Virus record (IMG/VR): IMGVR_UViG_3300046371_000357
Coordinates: 1 to 33,406 of that record
Direction: 5' to 3' (one strand)
Source of the DNA: a virus
DNA length: 33,406 nucleotides
Shown here: positions 23,019 through 31,402 of the stretch, piece after piece
Position numbering within the stretch: position 1 is the first letter of the stretch
Layout: each line of letters begins with the position of its first letter
Position numbers and translations under genes: made by a program
The notes under the pieces: generated by a model
Told to the model about the DNA's origin: nothing
Database searches by the model: none
What the model saw: only the letters and a program-made list of their open reading frames with translations

Positions 23019-23290
23019 AGTGGGTTGTAGTTTTTTGGATCATCGGTATTTTTCCCGATGGAGATCTCGGCAGTCGTGAGTATCAAATGGTAATGTTTGA
23101 ACCTATGTTCACGATGGAATCAGATTGTGTTCTATATTCTTTACAAGCAGAGGAAATTTATTTTCGAGAATTAACTGATAAAATACGAAATAATACAAAC
23201 TATGTAGATTTTGATCTAGTCACAGAGCCTGAATGTAAACAATTAGACACTGAAAACATGGAGTTGATTGATAATGGACCGGATATCTAA
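23015..23290 (+). CDS. Small hypothetical protein
   Basis: A 91-residue protein beginning with a hydrophobic stretch (MKWVVVFWIIGIFPDG), possibly a signal or short anchor, then an acidic region with two cysteines (ESDCVLYSLQ, TEPECKQLD). Two cysteines and the hydrophobic start fit an exported protein. It overlaps the endolysin by 4 bases (ATGA) and the next gene by 17 bases. Confidence 0.62.
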   Translation: MKWVVVFWIIGIFPDGDLGSREYQMVMFEPMFTMESDCVLYSLQAEEIYFRELTDKIRNNTNYVDFDLVTEPECKQLDTENMELIDNGPDI

Positions 23291-23447
23291 AAGATTATAT
23301 CGCAGACTATATAGACTAAAACAACGCAATACCCCGATAACAAGAGATGAACGTAATAATCTTATAAATAGTATAGGATTATACAAACTTGTGTCTAATC
23401 GTTCTAAATCGGTTGACCGCATTATACAAGAGCTGTTAAATGGATAA
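23274..23447 (+). CDS. 57-residue basic helical protein
   Basis: A short protein rich in Arg/Lys (ISKRLYRRLYRLKQRNTPIT, ending SVDRIIQELLNG). It overlaps the previous gene by 17 bases and the kinase-like gene by 8. A late promoter octamer is embedded within it (23363-23370). Basic composition suggests DNA or RNA binding. No family recognised. Confidence 0.6.
   Translation: MDRISKRLYRRLYRLKQRNTPITRDERNNLINSIGLYKLVSNRSKSVDRIIQELLNG
23363..23370 (+). promoter_or_regulatory. T4-type late promoter inside a small gene
   Basis: An exact TATAAATA within the 57-residue gene, 70 bases before the ATG of the kinase-like gene at 23440. It would make the large virion protein independent of upstream transcription. 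Confidence 0.55.
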
Positions 23448-26313
23448 AAGTTTATCAGATTTTATTCCTTTAGAAGAAGGTGTAAATGACCCAGGTATCT
23501 TCAAGGCAGTATTCCTTGCGGGCGGACCTGGATCTGGTAAATCTTTTATGGTAGGACGCACCGCATTGCCTGCACTAGGCCTGAAAGTAATTAACTCAGA
23601 TACAAATTTTGAAAATGCTTTGCGTAGAGCAAATATGGAACCTACTCCGGAAAATATTATGTCGGATGCAGGTCAGTCTATTCGCGCAAAAGCAAAGTAT
23701 CTCACACAAAAGCAATTGAGCTTGGCAGTAATAGGCCGTCTTGGTTTGGTCATTGATGGCACAGGCAAAGATTACGATAAGATTGCAAGGCAAAAAGCAA
23801 CTCTTGAAAACATCGGTTATGAATGTATGCTTCTGTTTGTAAACACTGATTTGGAAACAGCACAAGCAAGGAACCAAAAAAGACCGAGAACATTACCAGA
23901 TAATATTGTCACCAGAATGTGGCAGGATGTTCAAAATAATCTCGGTAAGTTTCAAAATGCTTTTGGTAATAATCTGCTTATTGTGGACAATAGCGAAGGT
24001 GTAAATGCAGAGGCGGCATCATTGTCTGCTTATAGAAAAATTACTGCTTGGGTATCAACACCTCCTCGTAGTTACATTGCACAACGTTGGATGAAAAAAC
24101 AAAGGAATATGGCAATGCACGAATCCTTAAAAGACTGGTTTGGTAAAGGCAAAAAAGGTGATTGGGTTCGTGTAGGAACCGATGGTGAAATTAAAGGTGA
24201 CTGTGCGAGAGACCCAGGTGAGGGTAAACCTAAGTGTATGCCTCGCAGTAGAGCTCATAGTATGGACAAAGAGGATAGAGCAAAGTCTGCAAGACGTAAG
24301 CGGCGTAAGGATCCTGATGTAGATAGACCAGGAACAGGTAATAAGCCTATCAATGTAAAAACTGAGGCTATTGACAGACACGGTGTTTCCAAAGACGCAA
24401 CAAAAGCAGAACTGAAAAAAATTAGATCCAATCCTAAATCTAGTAAGGGTGCCAAGGATCTCGCACATTTTAAACTGAATATGCACCATAATGAAGAAAA
24501 TATTGACGAAAAATGCTGGGACTCACATAAGCAGGTAGGCATGAAGAAAAAGGGCGGCAAGATGGTTCCTAATTGTGTGCCTAAAAACGAGGACCTCGAA
24601 CCAATGCCTAAACTTTCTAAACTAAAACCTGCTAAATCTCCCGAGCAGAAAAAACTTATTAAGGGTAGAGAGAAAGATAAAGTTTTCTCTAGTATTGCTG
24701 TTGAACAAACAGAACTAGAAGAAATTTCGATGTCAGATAGAGTCAAGGCTAAAACTCTTTACAAAGATAAGTATGCAAAACTAACTAGAGCAGTTATCTC
24801 TGATTACAGAAAAGATAAGCAAAGAACAGGCACAGCAAGGCATGGTGTTTATTACTATGCCGGTGAAGTTCTCCGCAAACTAGGGGGTCGCAGTCAACTG
24901 AATTCTAGAATACTTGGTGATATGGCCGCACAAAAGTTGGGTGAAGAATATAAGTATGAATGGGGAACACCTGAAGGCACACAATATATGAAAGCTGTTA
25001 CACCAGGTGAGCCAGGCAAAACTACTAAGAAAAATAAAACGAAATCCAAGAATCATTACAAAGCAGTAGATCAAATGACGGAAGATGTTGTAACAGAAGC
25101 AGTTGAATTGTTGGAGAAAAGTAAACCAACAAATCCAGGACTATGGAGCAGAGCAAAGTCTGCCGCAAGAGCAAAGTTTGATGTGTATCCTTCTGCTTAT
25201 GCCAATGGTTGGGCTGTTCAATGGTATAAAAAACGAGGCGGCGGTTGGAGATCTGTAAAAGAAGGTGAAGAGCCAGAAGGCGATATCTTTGCAGAAATGT
25301 ATAAGTCACCTGCACACAAAAAACTACAAGGGTTTATGAACAAAAATCGCAAATCTTTCGCATATCAAAATAAAGTAAGAAGCATGGGCGGAACTCCTTT
25401 GAAACCAGGCGAACAAAATAAAATGGTTTCCACAAAAGAAGCGACAGATGACGAGGAAAATTTTAAACCTCACATGATGTATGACCCTAAAACAGGCAAG
25501 GCTGTTAAGGCAAAGAAATATGCCGACCATATTGCATTGGGTAAAAAAGGTTATACACATGATAAGCCTGAAATGAAAGAAGAAAATGGTATTGAATGTC
25601 AGGACGGGCATTATTATTGTCGCCAACGTAAGGCATGTGTTCCAATACCAAAAGGTTATAGGGATCGCGGAGACGGATTTATTGTAAAAGAAGAAGTTGA
25701 TGACGCAGAATATCTACAAAATCTTCATCAGATTGAAGTTCATGGGTTTTCAGATAATGAACTTAAAGCAATGGAACTTGAAGTTGATCAAATGACATTT
25801 GATGATTTTGTTGATCTCGGAATGTATGACGAAGAAGAACTTGAAACTGTAGAAGCAGATGTTAGCGACTATGAGGGTGACATTAACGTAACAGAAGTAT
25901 TGTCAATCCAAGGTAGAATGAAACGCCGCTTTACTGCAAGACGCAACAGACAAAAACTTAAGGTTGCTCGTATGCGTAGAGCTCGTATGGCATCAAGTCC
26001 TGATAGAATCAAACGCCGTGCCGCTCGAGGTGCTCGTAACATGTTTAAGAAACGTCTTGCTCGAGGCAGAGATGTTGGTGCAATGCCGCCTGCAGAGAAG
26101 GCTCGTATTGAAACAATGTTGAAGCGTTTCCAACCAATAGTTAGTAAACTTGCACAACGTATGATTCCCACAGTAAGACGTGCAGAAATTGGCAGACTAA
26201 AAAAACGTGGGGCAATGCAGTCTCAAAAAGCCAAGAAGTTTAAGATTTCTAAGGGCGGTTCTGCTTCCAAGTATAAGGCTAAGAAGTTTAAAATTAAAAA
26301 GGCTAAGAAGTGA
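23440..26313 (+). CDS. Multidomain virion protein with N-terminal zeta/P-loop kinase domain
   Basis: A 957-residue mosaic. Residues 1-14 (MDKSLSDFIPLEE|G) look like a capsid targeting peptide. About 21-220 is a zeta-toxin/polynucleotide-kinase-like P-loop domain: GGPGSGKS (28-35), INSD (51-54), VIDGTGKD (104-111). About 228-310 resembles DUF5872 (SLKDWFGKGKKGDWVRVG...CARDPGEGKPKCMP). Then come CWDSHKQVGMKKKGGKMVPNCVP, a segment SDRVKAKTLYKDKYAKL..., KPTNPGLWSRAKSAARAKFD, a four-Cys ECQDGHYYCRQRKACVP motif, and a highly basic C-terminus from 820. Such modules recur in marine-phage head proteins. Probably a head-interior protein carrying a kinase; phosphorylated substrate unknown. Confidence 0.8.
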   Translation: MDKSLSDFIPLEEGVNDPGIFKAVFLAGGPGSGKSFMVGRTALPALGLKVINSDTNFENALRRANMEPTPENIMSDAGQSIRAKAKYLTQKQLSLAVIGRLGLVIDGTGKDYDKIARQKATLENIGYECMLLFVNTDLETAQARNQKRPRTLPDNIVTRMWQDVQNNLGKFQNAFGNNLLIVDNSEGVNAEAASLSAYRKITAWVSTPPRSYIAQRWMKKQRNMAMHESLKDWFGKGKKGDWVRVGTDGEIKGDCARDPGEGKPKCMPRSRAHSMDKEDRAKSARRKRRKDPDVDRPGTGNKPINVKTEAIDRHGVSKDATKAELKKIRSNPKSSKGAKDLAHFKLNMHHNEENIDEKCWDSHKQVGMKKKGGKMVPNCVPKNEDLEPMPKLSKLKPAKSPEQKKLIKGREKDKVFSSIAVEQTELEEISMSDRVKAKTLYKDKYAKLTRAVISDYRKDKQRTGTARHGVYYYAGEVLRKLGGRSQLNSRILGDMAAQKLGEEYKYEWGTPEGTQYMKAVTPGEPGKTTKKNKTKSKNHYKAVDQMTEDVVTEAVELLEKSKPTNPGLWSRAKSAARAKFDVYPSAYANGWAVQWYKKRGGGWRSVKEGEEPEGDIFAEMYKSPAHKKLQGFMNKNRKSFAYQNKVRSMGGTPLKPGEQNKMVSTKEATDDEENFKPHMMYDPKTGKAVKAKKYADHIALGKKGYTHDKPEMKEENGIECQDGHYYCRQRKACVPIPKGYRDRGDGFIVKEEVDDAEYLQNLHQIEVHGFSDNELKAMELEVDQMTFDDFVDLGMYDEEELETVEADVSDYEGDINVTEVLSIQGRMKRRFTARRNRQKLKVARMRRARMASSPDRIKRRAARGARNMFKKRLARGRDVGAMPPAEKARIETMLKRFQPIVSKLAQRMIPTVRRAEIGRLKKRGAMQSQKAKKFKISKGGSASKYKAKKFKIKKAKK

Positions 26314-26420
26314 AGCCTAATAAATATTTAAAGAAGCCTAAACTAAAGGATATTCCGAAAGAGGAAGCAATGAAAAGGCTTTGGAAAGACAATAACAAAG
26401 TAGGGTCGGGTAAGAAATGA
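26310..26420 (+). CDS. 36-residue basic protein (GTG start)
   Basis: A short Lys-rich protein (KPNKYLKKPKLKDIPKEEAM, ending KDNNKVGSGKK) starting with GTG 26310, which overlaps the kinase-like stop, and ending with an ATGA overlap into the next gene. The double overlap supports it. The composition matches neighbouring head-interior proteins, so it may be part of the same set. Confidence 0.55.
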   Translation: MKPNKYLKKPKLKDIPKEEAMKRLWKDNNKVGSGKK

Positions 26421-26698
26421 AAACGTTTGTAGATTTTATTAATGAAGATATGTCAGGCATGACAGTAAAAGGTGGTCACAAACTTCCCGTATCAAAGGGT
26501 GCCGGCCTTACCAAAAAGGGCGTTGAAAAATATCGCCGTCAAAATCCAGGCAGTAAATTGAAAACTGCCGTCACTACACCTCCTAGCAAATTAAAGCCAG
26601 GCAGTAAGGCAGCCAAAAGACGTAAATCATTTTGTGCAAGATCCAGAGGCTGGACAGGTGAACGAGGTAAAGCTGCCAGACGTAGATGGAATTGCTAA
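26417..26698 (+). CDS. DUF6321-like basic protein with capsid-targeting-like N-terminus
   Basis: A 93-residue protein. Residues 1-10 (MKTFVDFINE|D) match the T4 capsid targeting form MKTYQEFIAE|A, with INE as a prohead-protease site. The rest (KGAGLTKKGVEKYRRQNPGS, then LKTAVTTPPSKLKPGSKAAK, RRKSFCARSRGW, RRRWNC) matches a family I recall as DUF6321, highly basic and with two Cys. Likely an internal head protein that binds DNA. It overlaps the preceding small gene. Confidence 0.75.
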   Translation: MKTFVDFINEDMSGMTVKGGHKLPVSKGAGLTKKGVEKYRRQNPGSKLKTAVTTPPSKLKPGSKAAKRRKSFCARSRGWTGERGKAARRRWNC

Positions 26699-26704
26699 TC
26701 CCAC

Positions 26705-26712
26705 AATAAATA
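26705..26712 (+). promoter_or_regulatory. Late-type promoter variant (AATAAATA) abutting a start codon
   Basis: AATAAATA differs from the late consensus at the first base. The ATG at 26717 lies 5 bases after the last A, at the predicted start, with no Shine-Dalgarno between. This again predicts a leaderless mRNA. Confidence 0.5.
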
Positions 26713-26716
26713 TATT

Positions 26717-27247
26717 ATGCTTAAAAATATTGACCTCCATGTAGATTGGGAACAAATGCACTCTGACTATGAAGAGGTGCTATCAAAGGCACTTCCTAAT
26801 GGTTGGGACGAATCCGCTTTGATTGAAGGGCGGCAGATTAATTTAAGGGGAAAGGATTTTTTAGAGAAACAATACGAATCTAAAAAACCTACACCTGAAT
26901 TGTATAAGTTGTTTAGTTTCTGGCACCCAGAAACACCTAAATACACAAGAAATATTATTGATGAAGTTTGTTATATAACAGGACATAAATTAGTTAGGGC
27001 AAGATATTTGTGTTTACCTCCTGGTAAAGGGTTGTCATATCATGAAGATTTGGGTGAAAGAATACACTTTGTTATAGATACAAACCCACAATCACTGTTC
27101 TTTTTTGTCGGTGAGGGTGTTTTCCATGAAAATTTACAACCACACCACTTACCCTGTAGCAATAATTTTGTTAAAGTTAACACCACAAAAACACACTTTG
27201 TTTATAATGCAGGTCATACTAATAGAATTCATTTGGTAATTTCCTAA
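26717..27247 (+). CDS. Aspartyl/asparaginyl beta-hydroxylase-like protein
   Basis: A 176-residue protein with the active-site pattern of the Asp/Asn hydroxylase family: GLSYHEDLGERIHFVI (H109, D111, R115, H117) and KTHFVYNAGHTNRIHLVIS (H160, N164, R170, H172), matching HxDxxxxRxH and HxxxNxxxxxRxHL. These 2OG/Fe(II) enzymes hydroxylate protein side chains. In a late-transcribed position between head proteins it might modify a virion protein. No ribosome site; a late promoter abuts the ATG. Confidence 0.82.
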   Translation: MLKNIDLHVDWEQMHSDYEEVLSKALPNGWDESALIEGRQINLRGKDFLEKQYESKKPTPELYKLFSFWHPETPKYTRNIIDEVCYITGHKLVRARYLCLPPGKGLSYHEDLGERIHFVIDTNPQSLFFFVGEGVFHENLQPHHLPCSNNFVKVNTTKTHFVYNAGHTNRIHLVIS

Positions 27248-27251
27248 TCCT

Positions 27252-27259
27252 TATAAATA
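27252..27259 (+). promoter_or_regulatory. T4-type late promoter
   Basis: An exact TATAAATA 5 bases after the hydroxylase stop and 37 bases before the ATG at 27289, with a TAAGGGG ribosome site in between. This is the normal layout with a leader, unlike the leaderless ones. Confidence 0.7.
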
Positions 27260-27288
27260 ATATTAAACAATATCCTAAGGGGTTTACC

Positions 27289-29010
27289 ATGGCAGTAAAA
27301 AACGAAATGCAAACAATCCGAGAAACACTTCTCGGTGAAGCGGCAGACCGCCGCAAACTAGATATGTTGGTGCGTCAAGGTATGATGTCACCGGCGGCAC
27401 TTCCAATGTTACATAGAGGATTGGATAAACTACAACAGGGCAAAACACTTAATCCTATGGAGAGAGATGCTGTTGCAAAAGTTGTAGATTCTCTGATGTA
27501 TATTGTAACTGGTGATGATACAGTGTTTCAGAAAGCCCGTCAACATACACAAAAAAACAAATATCAGACTGAGGATATTGAAGAAGTCGAAGAAAAAATG
27601 GACATGAAAAAAGCAGACATGGGAGACGTAATTAAGGACTTCCAAAGCTCTGATGCTCCACAGTTTAAAGGTAAAACAAAAGATAAAAAACGTGAAATGG
27701 CAATCGCCGCTAAACTTTCTGCTGAGGAAACAGAACAGCTCGATGAGTATGGTAATTACTCAGTGGGAATCAAGGGTCAAGGCGGAACTACCGTGAAGGC
27801 TCGCTCTGATAAAGAAGCAAGCCAAAAAGCATTTAAAAATATGGGCATTGCTGACCGCCATCGTAAAACAATGTCTCACACTGTTAAGAAAGTTGGAGAG
27901 GAAACTGTTGATGAAAATAGAGCAGCTTTCTCAGGCGCGGCTGATAGAAATAAAATGCTAGGAAAATTACAAAAGGCTGGTAAGACTGCTTCTGAGATAG
28001 GTGACCCGAAAAAACGAGCCGCCGCTAAAGCCGCACTACCTAAAATAAAGAAAAGATTGGATTACGGAATGAAAGAGGAATCTCCTGCATCAGATAATCT
28101 AGACAGTTCTTATAAAGCCAAGTTTGCCGCAATGTTGAAAAAAACAGGCAAGTCTCTGGCTCAAATGTCTGATGAAGAAAAGAAAAAGTTTTTCAATTCT
28201 GTTGATGACGCACATAAAGCCAAAAACGAGGAAATGCAGACAACAGGTCCGGGTGTAAAAATGATGAAGCCAGTGAAAGGTGTTGGTGGTAAGACACAAA
28301 AAGTGGGCGGTAAACTTTCACAGCCACCTCGCAAACCTAATCGTTTGAAGCCAGATCCTATGATGACAAAAAGTGAAGAAGCCGTTGATGAAGGTGCTAT
28401 GAAACGTATGGCAACTCAACAACAAACTGGTGAAAAAGGCTCTGGTCTTGAAACATACAAGAAGAAGCCAGCCGCTAAGGACACAATGGTTGCCAGTCCA
28501 AAGACACAGCGTGTAAAAATGACGACAGCTAAAGCTGCCAAGAGAATGGTTGCAAAAGGTGCTGTATATGCTGAAGGTGAAGGTGCTTACGATTCCGAAG
28601 AAATGCGTTCTAAAACACAGCGTAAACTAAGACGCATGTCCTCAATGAAAGCAAATCAGGAAAAGCAAACTGACCCAGGAATCAAAGAAGACGCTCGTTC
28701 TGACGCTCGCCGTGCGATGCGCTCCGACAGTAAGGGTATGGCTCCTCTGAAAAGGCCAGGTGCAACCAAAGCTCACACAGGGACTAAAGCCGGTGATGAA
28801 AAACACGGCGGTCATATTGTCATGCAATTGCGTAAGGCAGTTTCTATTAGTAAGCCAGTAAGATTTAAAGACGGCTCAACTAAACCTGTCAGTAAGGCAC
28901 ATGCACACAAGTTTCTTTCCAAATATAATGCAGGTAAACCTGCTGAGAAAGAAGCGATGCACGGAGCCCACGATTCACATGACGCCTTTATGAAACACAT
29001 AAATAAATAA
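27289..29010 (+). CDS. Large basic head-interior (core/scaffold-like) protein
   Basis: A 573-residue, Lys/Ala/Met-rich protein with little globular sequence. N-terminus: NEMQTIRETLLGE|AAD, with LGE a likely prohead-protease site. Modules common in marine T4-like head proteins: AADRRKLDMLVRQGMM... (helical), a segment YKAKFAAMLKKTGKSLAQMS... followed by KKKFFNSVDDAHKAKNE, and a C-terminal HGGHIVMQLRKAVSISKPVR and KAHAHKFLSKYNAG. Several inner (L/I)xE sites occur. Probably an abundant internal or core protein processed during head maturation. Strong ribosome site and late promoter upstream. Confidence 0.72.
   Translation: MAVKNEMQTIRETLLGEAADRRKLDMLVRQGMMSPAALPMLHRGLDKLQQGKTLNPMERDAVAKVVDSLMYIVTGDDTVFQKARQHTQKNKYQTEDIEEVEEKMDMKKADMGDVIKDFQSSDAPQFKGKTKDKKREMAIAAKLSAEETEQLDEYGNYSVGIKGQGGTTVKARSDKEASQKAFKNMGIADRHRKTMSHTVKKVGEETVDENRAAFSGAADRNKMLGKLQKAGKTASEIGDPKKRAAAKAALPKIKKRLDYGMKEESPASDNLDSSYKAKFAAMLKKTGKSLAQMSDEEKKKFFNSVDDAHKAKNEEMQTTGPGVKMMKPVKGVGGKTQKVGGKLSQPPRKPNRLKPDPMMTKSEEAVDEGAMKRMATQQQTGEKGSGLETYKKKPAAKDTMVASPKTQRVKMTTAKAAKRMVAKGAVYAEGEGAYDSEEMRSKTQRKLRRMSSMKANQEKQTDPGIKEDARSDARRAMRSDSKGMAPLKRPGATKAHTGTKAGDEKHGGHIVMQLRKAVSISKPVRFKDGSTKPVSKAHAHKFLSKYNAGKPAEKEAMHGAHDSHDAFMKHINK
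28998..29005 (+). promoter_or_regulatory. Late-type promoter variant (CATAAATA)
   Basis: CATAAATA within the last codons of the core-like gene, followed by an AAGGAGAG ribosome site and the ATG at 29043. It would serve the structural gene downstream. Confidence 0.5.
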
Positions 29011-29042
29011 GAATTAACAAAAACCCTTACAAGGAGAGAAAA

Positions 29043-30569
29043 ATGTCAGGTTGGGGAAAAGCGGACGATAAAACGTCCACAGGCACGATTACTATAACCG
29101 CGCCTACCATTACTTTCAACGGCGCATCTGCCGTAGGTAGTAATGTTATTACTTCATCTGCACATGGTTTCCGCAACGGAGACTATGTAAAGTATGTTGA
29201 TGGAGGTGGGACCCAAATTGTTGGTCTTACAGATACGTCTAGTTATTATGTGACTAATGTAACTACAAACACTCTACAGTTAGCGGATTCTTATCACAAA
29301 GCTATGATGAACGTACCTCAACCATTAACAATTACTGATGGTGCTGGTGCTTCTCATGCGTTGACTCTTGAGCTCGACAAGGCACATCGTGTTACTGTTA
29401 CTGGTTCAGGAACTGGATTTACTACAGAAGCCGCCACTGGTGATGTATTGGTAGTAGGTTCACAAGAACTGTTGATTACTGAAATTGCCAGTGATACTGT
29501 TTGCACAGCTATCGCATATGATAGACAGACTGCACCTGCCGCCGTTTCTGGGCAAAACTTTACATTGAACGAGAAACCAGTCGCACTTGGTTCAGATGCT
29601 AACACTGATAACACATTGGTGTTTGGTGTTGATAATACTGAACTTGTTCGTGGTTCGGACAATATTACAAGTATCGCAGTTAACGTTGAAGGTACACAAT
29701 ACTTAGAAGTTCCTACTGTTACAGTAACAGGTCCTACTGCAAGAACTATTGCTACGACCGCCGTAACAACTGCTTCTAACAGTATTACCATCACAGATCA
29801 CAATCTTACTACTGGTGCTAAGTTGACTTACGCTGATGCGTCTGGAACTGCAATCACTGGTTTGTCTGATGGGACCACTTATTTTGTAATCAAAGTTGAC
29901 AACGACACTATTAAGTTAACAGGAAACTTGGCCAATGCAAATAGTGGAAACCCTATTGCTATTTCTGGAACTGGTAATAATTCACAAACACTTACAGGTG
30001 TAACTGCTACTGCAACTGCTACTGTTGCCGGTGGTGTTGTGACAGGATTTGCTGTGTCTGAGGTTGGTAGTGATTATGTTACTGCACCAACTGCCACAGT
30101 CGATGTTCCAAGAAGAACTATTCCTACTTCTGGTGTTACAACTGGAACTGATACTATCGCTTATACAGCACACGGTCTTTCAGTAAGTGACCAAGTTCGC
30201 TATCAAGATGGTGGTGGCACTGCTCTTGCTGGTCTGGTAGACAACACAACCTACTTTGTGAAGGCAGTGGCTGATGCGAATAGTTTCACACTTGCTGCCA
30301 CAGATGGTGGCACTGTTATTAACTTAACAGGAACAGGTAACAATGCACAATTCTTTGAACTTCTTAGTGCCACACAAGCAACTGCTGGAGTAGCATTGGG
30401 AACAGGTGCCCCTGGTGACCAAGGTTCAAGTGCACCTCACTCTGGTTGGATCCGCCGTAAGGAACTTACAGGCGCCCACGCTGGTCGTGTGCAATATGAA
30501 GTTCTTGTTGCTATGTCTAAAAATGGCATTACAAGTGACGCGGCTGACGATACACAGTTCTCAGAATAG
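29043..30569 (+). CDS. Structural protein with three internal repeats
   Basis: A 508-residue Thr/Gly-rich, beta-dominated protein. It holds three copies of a module of about 47-50 residues with the pattern HGFxxGDxVxYxDGGGTxIxGLxDxxxYYV...TxxL: residues about 35-81, 245-293 and 367-418. The last two are each followed by an SGTGNN/TGTGNN segment. The C-terminal ~50 residues (SGWIRRKELTGAHAGRVQYE) are a separate conserved end. This looks like an outer virion protein (decoration or tail surface). Ribosome site AAGGAG is strong. Confidence 0.8.
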   Translation: MSGWGKADDKTSTGTITITAPTITFNGASAVGSNVITSSAHGFRNGDYVKYVDGGGTQIVGLTDTSSYYVTNVTTNTLQLADSYHKAMMNVPQPLTITDGAGASHALTLELDKAHRVTVTGSGTGFTTEAATGDVLVVGSQELLITEIASDTVCTAIAYDRQTAPAAVSGQNFTLNEKPVALGSDANTDNTLVFGVDNTELVRGSDNITSIAVNVEGTQYLEVPTVTVTGPTARTIATTAVTTASNSITITDHNLTTGAKLTYADASGTAITGLSDGTTYFVIKVDNDTIKLTGNLANANSGNPIAISGTGNNSQTLTGVTATATATVAGGVVTGFAVSEVGSDYVTAPTATVDVPRRTIPTSGVTTGTDTIAYTAHGLSVSDQVRYQDGGGTALAGLVDNTTYFVKAVADANSFTLAATDGGTVINLTGTGNNAQFFELLSATQATAGVALGTGAPGDQGSSAPHSGWIRRKELTGAHAGRVQYEVLVAMSKNGITSDAADDTQFSE

Positions 30570-30578
30570 GACTGACCA

Positions 30579-31025
30579 ATGGCTGATCAAAAACTGAGTG
30601 AACTGACTGCCGCAACTAGTGCCGCATCTGCAGATACAATTTATCTTGTGCAGGGCGGTTCTAGTAAAAATATTACGTTAGCAAATTTATTTGCCGATGT
30701 TGATACAGATGTCAAATTCGGCGATACGATTTCAATCGACGACTCGGAAACATTGACCAGTGCCGGTGCAGTGTCCGTTGCAAAAACTGTTACTATTCTT
30801 AGTAACCCAGGTGCATCGGGAACACTTACTATTGGCACTGGTTCAACCGGTCAGATTAAAATTATTGTTATGACTGCCAATACAGGTTCACGCACTTTGA
30901 CTCTAGACGATTCAGATCTAGGACATGATACTGTTGCATTCAACAATGCCGGCGATACCTCAACTCTCATATATATTGGGAGTAAGTGGTGGCAAATCGG
31001 TGGCACGGCTACTGTAACAAATTAA
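30579..31025 (+). CDS. Small structural protein (fibre-head-like)
   Basis: A 148-residue beta-rich protein. It opens MADQKLSELTAATSAASADT then IYLVQGGSSKNITLANLFAD, a start used by many phage virion proteins (ADxxYxVxGGxSxKxTxxNL). The rest is a Thr-rich beta section ending STLIYIGSKWWQIGGTATVTN, typical of a fibre or capsid-surface tip. It lies 9 bases after the repeat protein and is probably co-transcribed. Confidence 0.8.
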   Translation: MADQKLSELTAATSAASADTIYLVQGGSSKNITLANLFADVDTDVKFGDTISIDDSETLTSAGAVSVAKTVTILSNPGASGTLTIGTGSTGQIKIIVMTANTGSRTLTLDDSDLGHDTVAFNNAGDTSTLIYIGSKWWQIGGTATVTN

Positions 31026-31033
31026 GTGGGATT

Positions 31034-31402
31034 ATGATTGATCTAAATGATGAAAACTTTTTAATCTTTGCAATAAAAAATTATAATAACCCAGGATGCG
31101 AAGGGTTGAGTGATTTAGAAGAAGATCTTAAAAGATTTAAATATATTAAGCGATTATTTCGCAGGTATGAAAAGAATAGTGTATTAAGTGAAAGGTTGAT
31201 TATCAATCATTTAGTAGTATTATACAATGTCTTTGGTGAGTCTGCTACAAAAATGCTTTTCTTCAAAATAGAAGAAGAATATTGGGCAGTTATGAAATCA
31301 TTTTTGGTATATCTTAATAGACTACCAATAGAACAAATCGGAGGAAGTGAACCACATATTCCTCTCGATGCAAATGTTTTAGAAACTTTGAGGAAACTTT
31401 AA
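31034..31402 (+). CDS. Conserved T4-like phage protein (DUF7207-like)
   Basis: A 122-residue helical protein: MIDLNDENFLIFAIKNYNNP, LEEDLKRFKYIKRLFRRYEK, ERLIINHLVVLYNVFGES, then a C-terminal AVMKSFLVYLNRLPIEQ. Proteins with this signature are widespread in T4-like phages next to virion genes, with unknown function (DUF7207 from memory). The start ATG 31034 has GTGGGA upstream; an in-frame ATG at 30986 lies inside the previous gene. It overlaps the next gene by one base (TAATG). Confidence 0.75.
   Translation: MIDLNDENFLIFAIKNYNNPGCEGLSDLEEDLKRFKYIKRLFRRYEKNSVLSERLIINHLVVLYNVFGESATKMLFFKIEEEYWAVMKSFLVYLNRLPIEQIGGSEPHIPLDANVLETLRKL

Noticed and set aside
24127-24746. Long minus-strand frames inside the kinase-like gene
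   Set aside because: Mirror frames of a Lys/Arg-rich, AT-rich coding strand; no ribosome sites, and the plus-strand protein has clear domains.
30406-30597. 63-residue plus-strand frame across the end of the repeat-bearing structural gene
   Set aside because: Out-of-frame with a clearly coding sequence, and no ribosome site.
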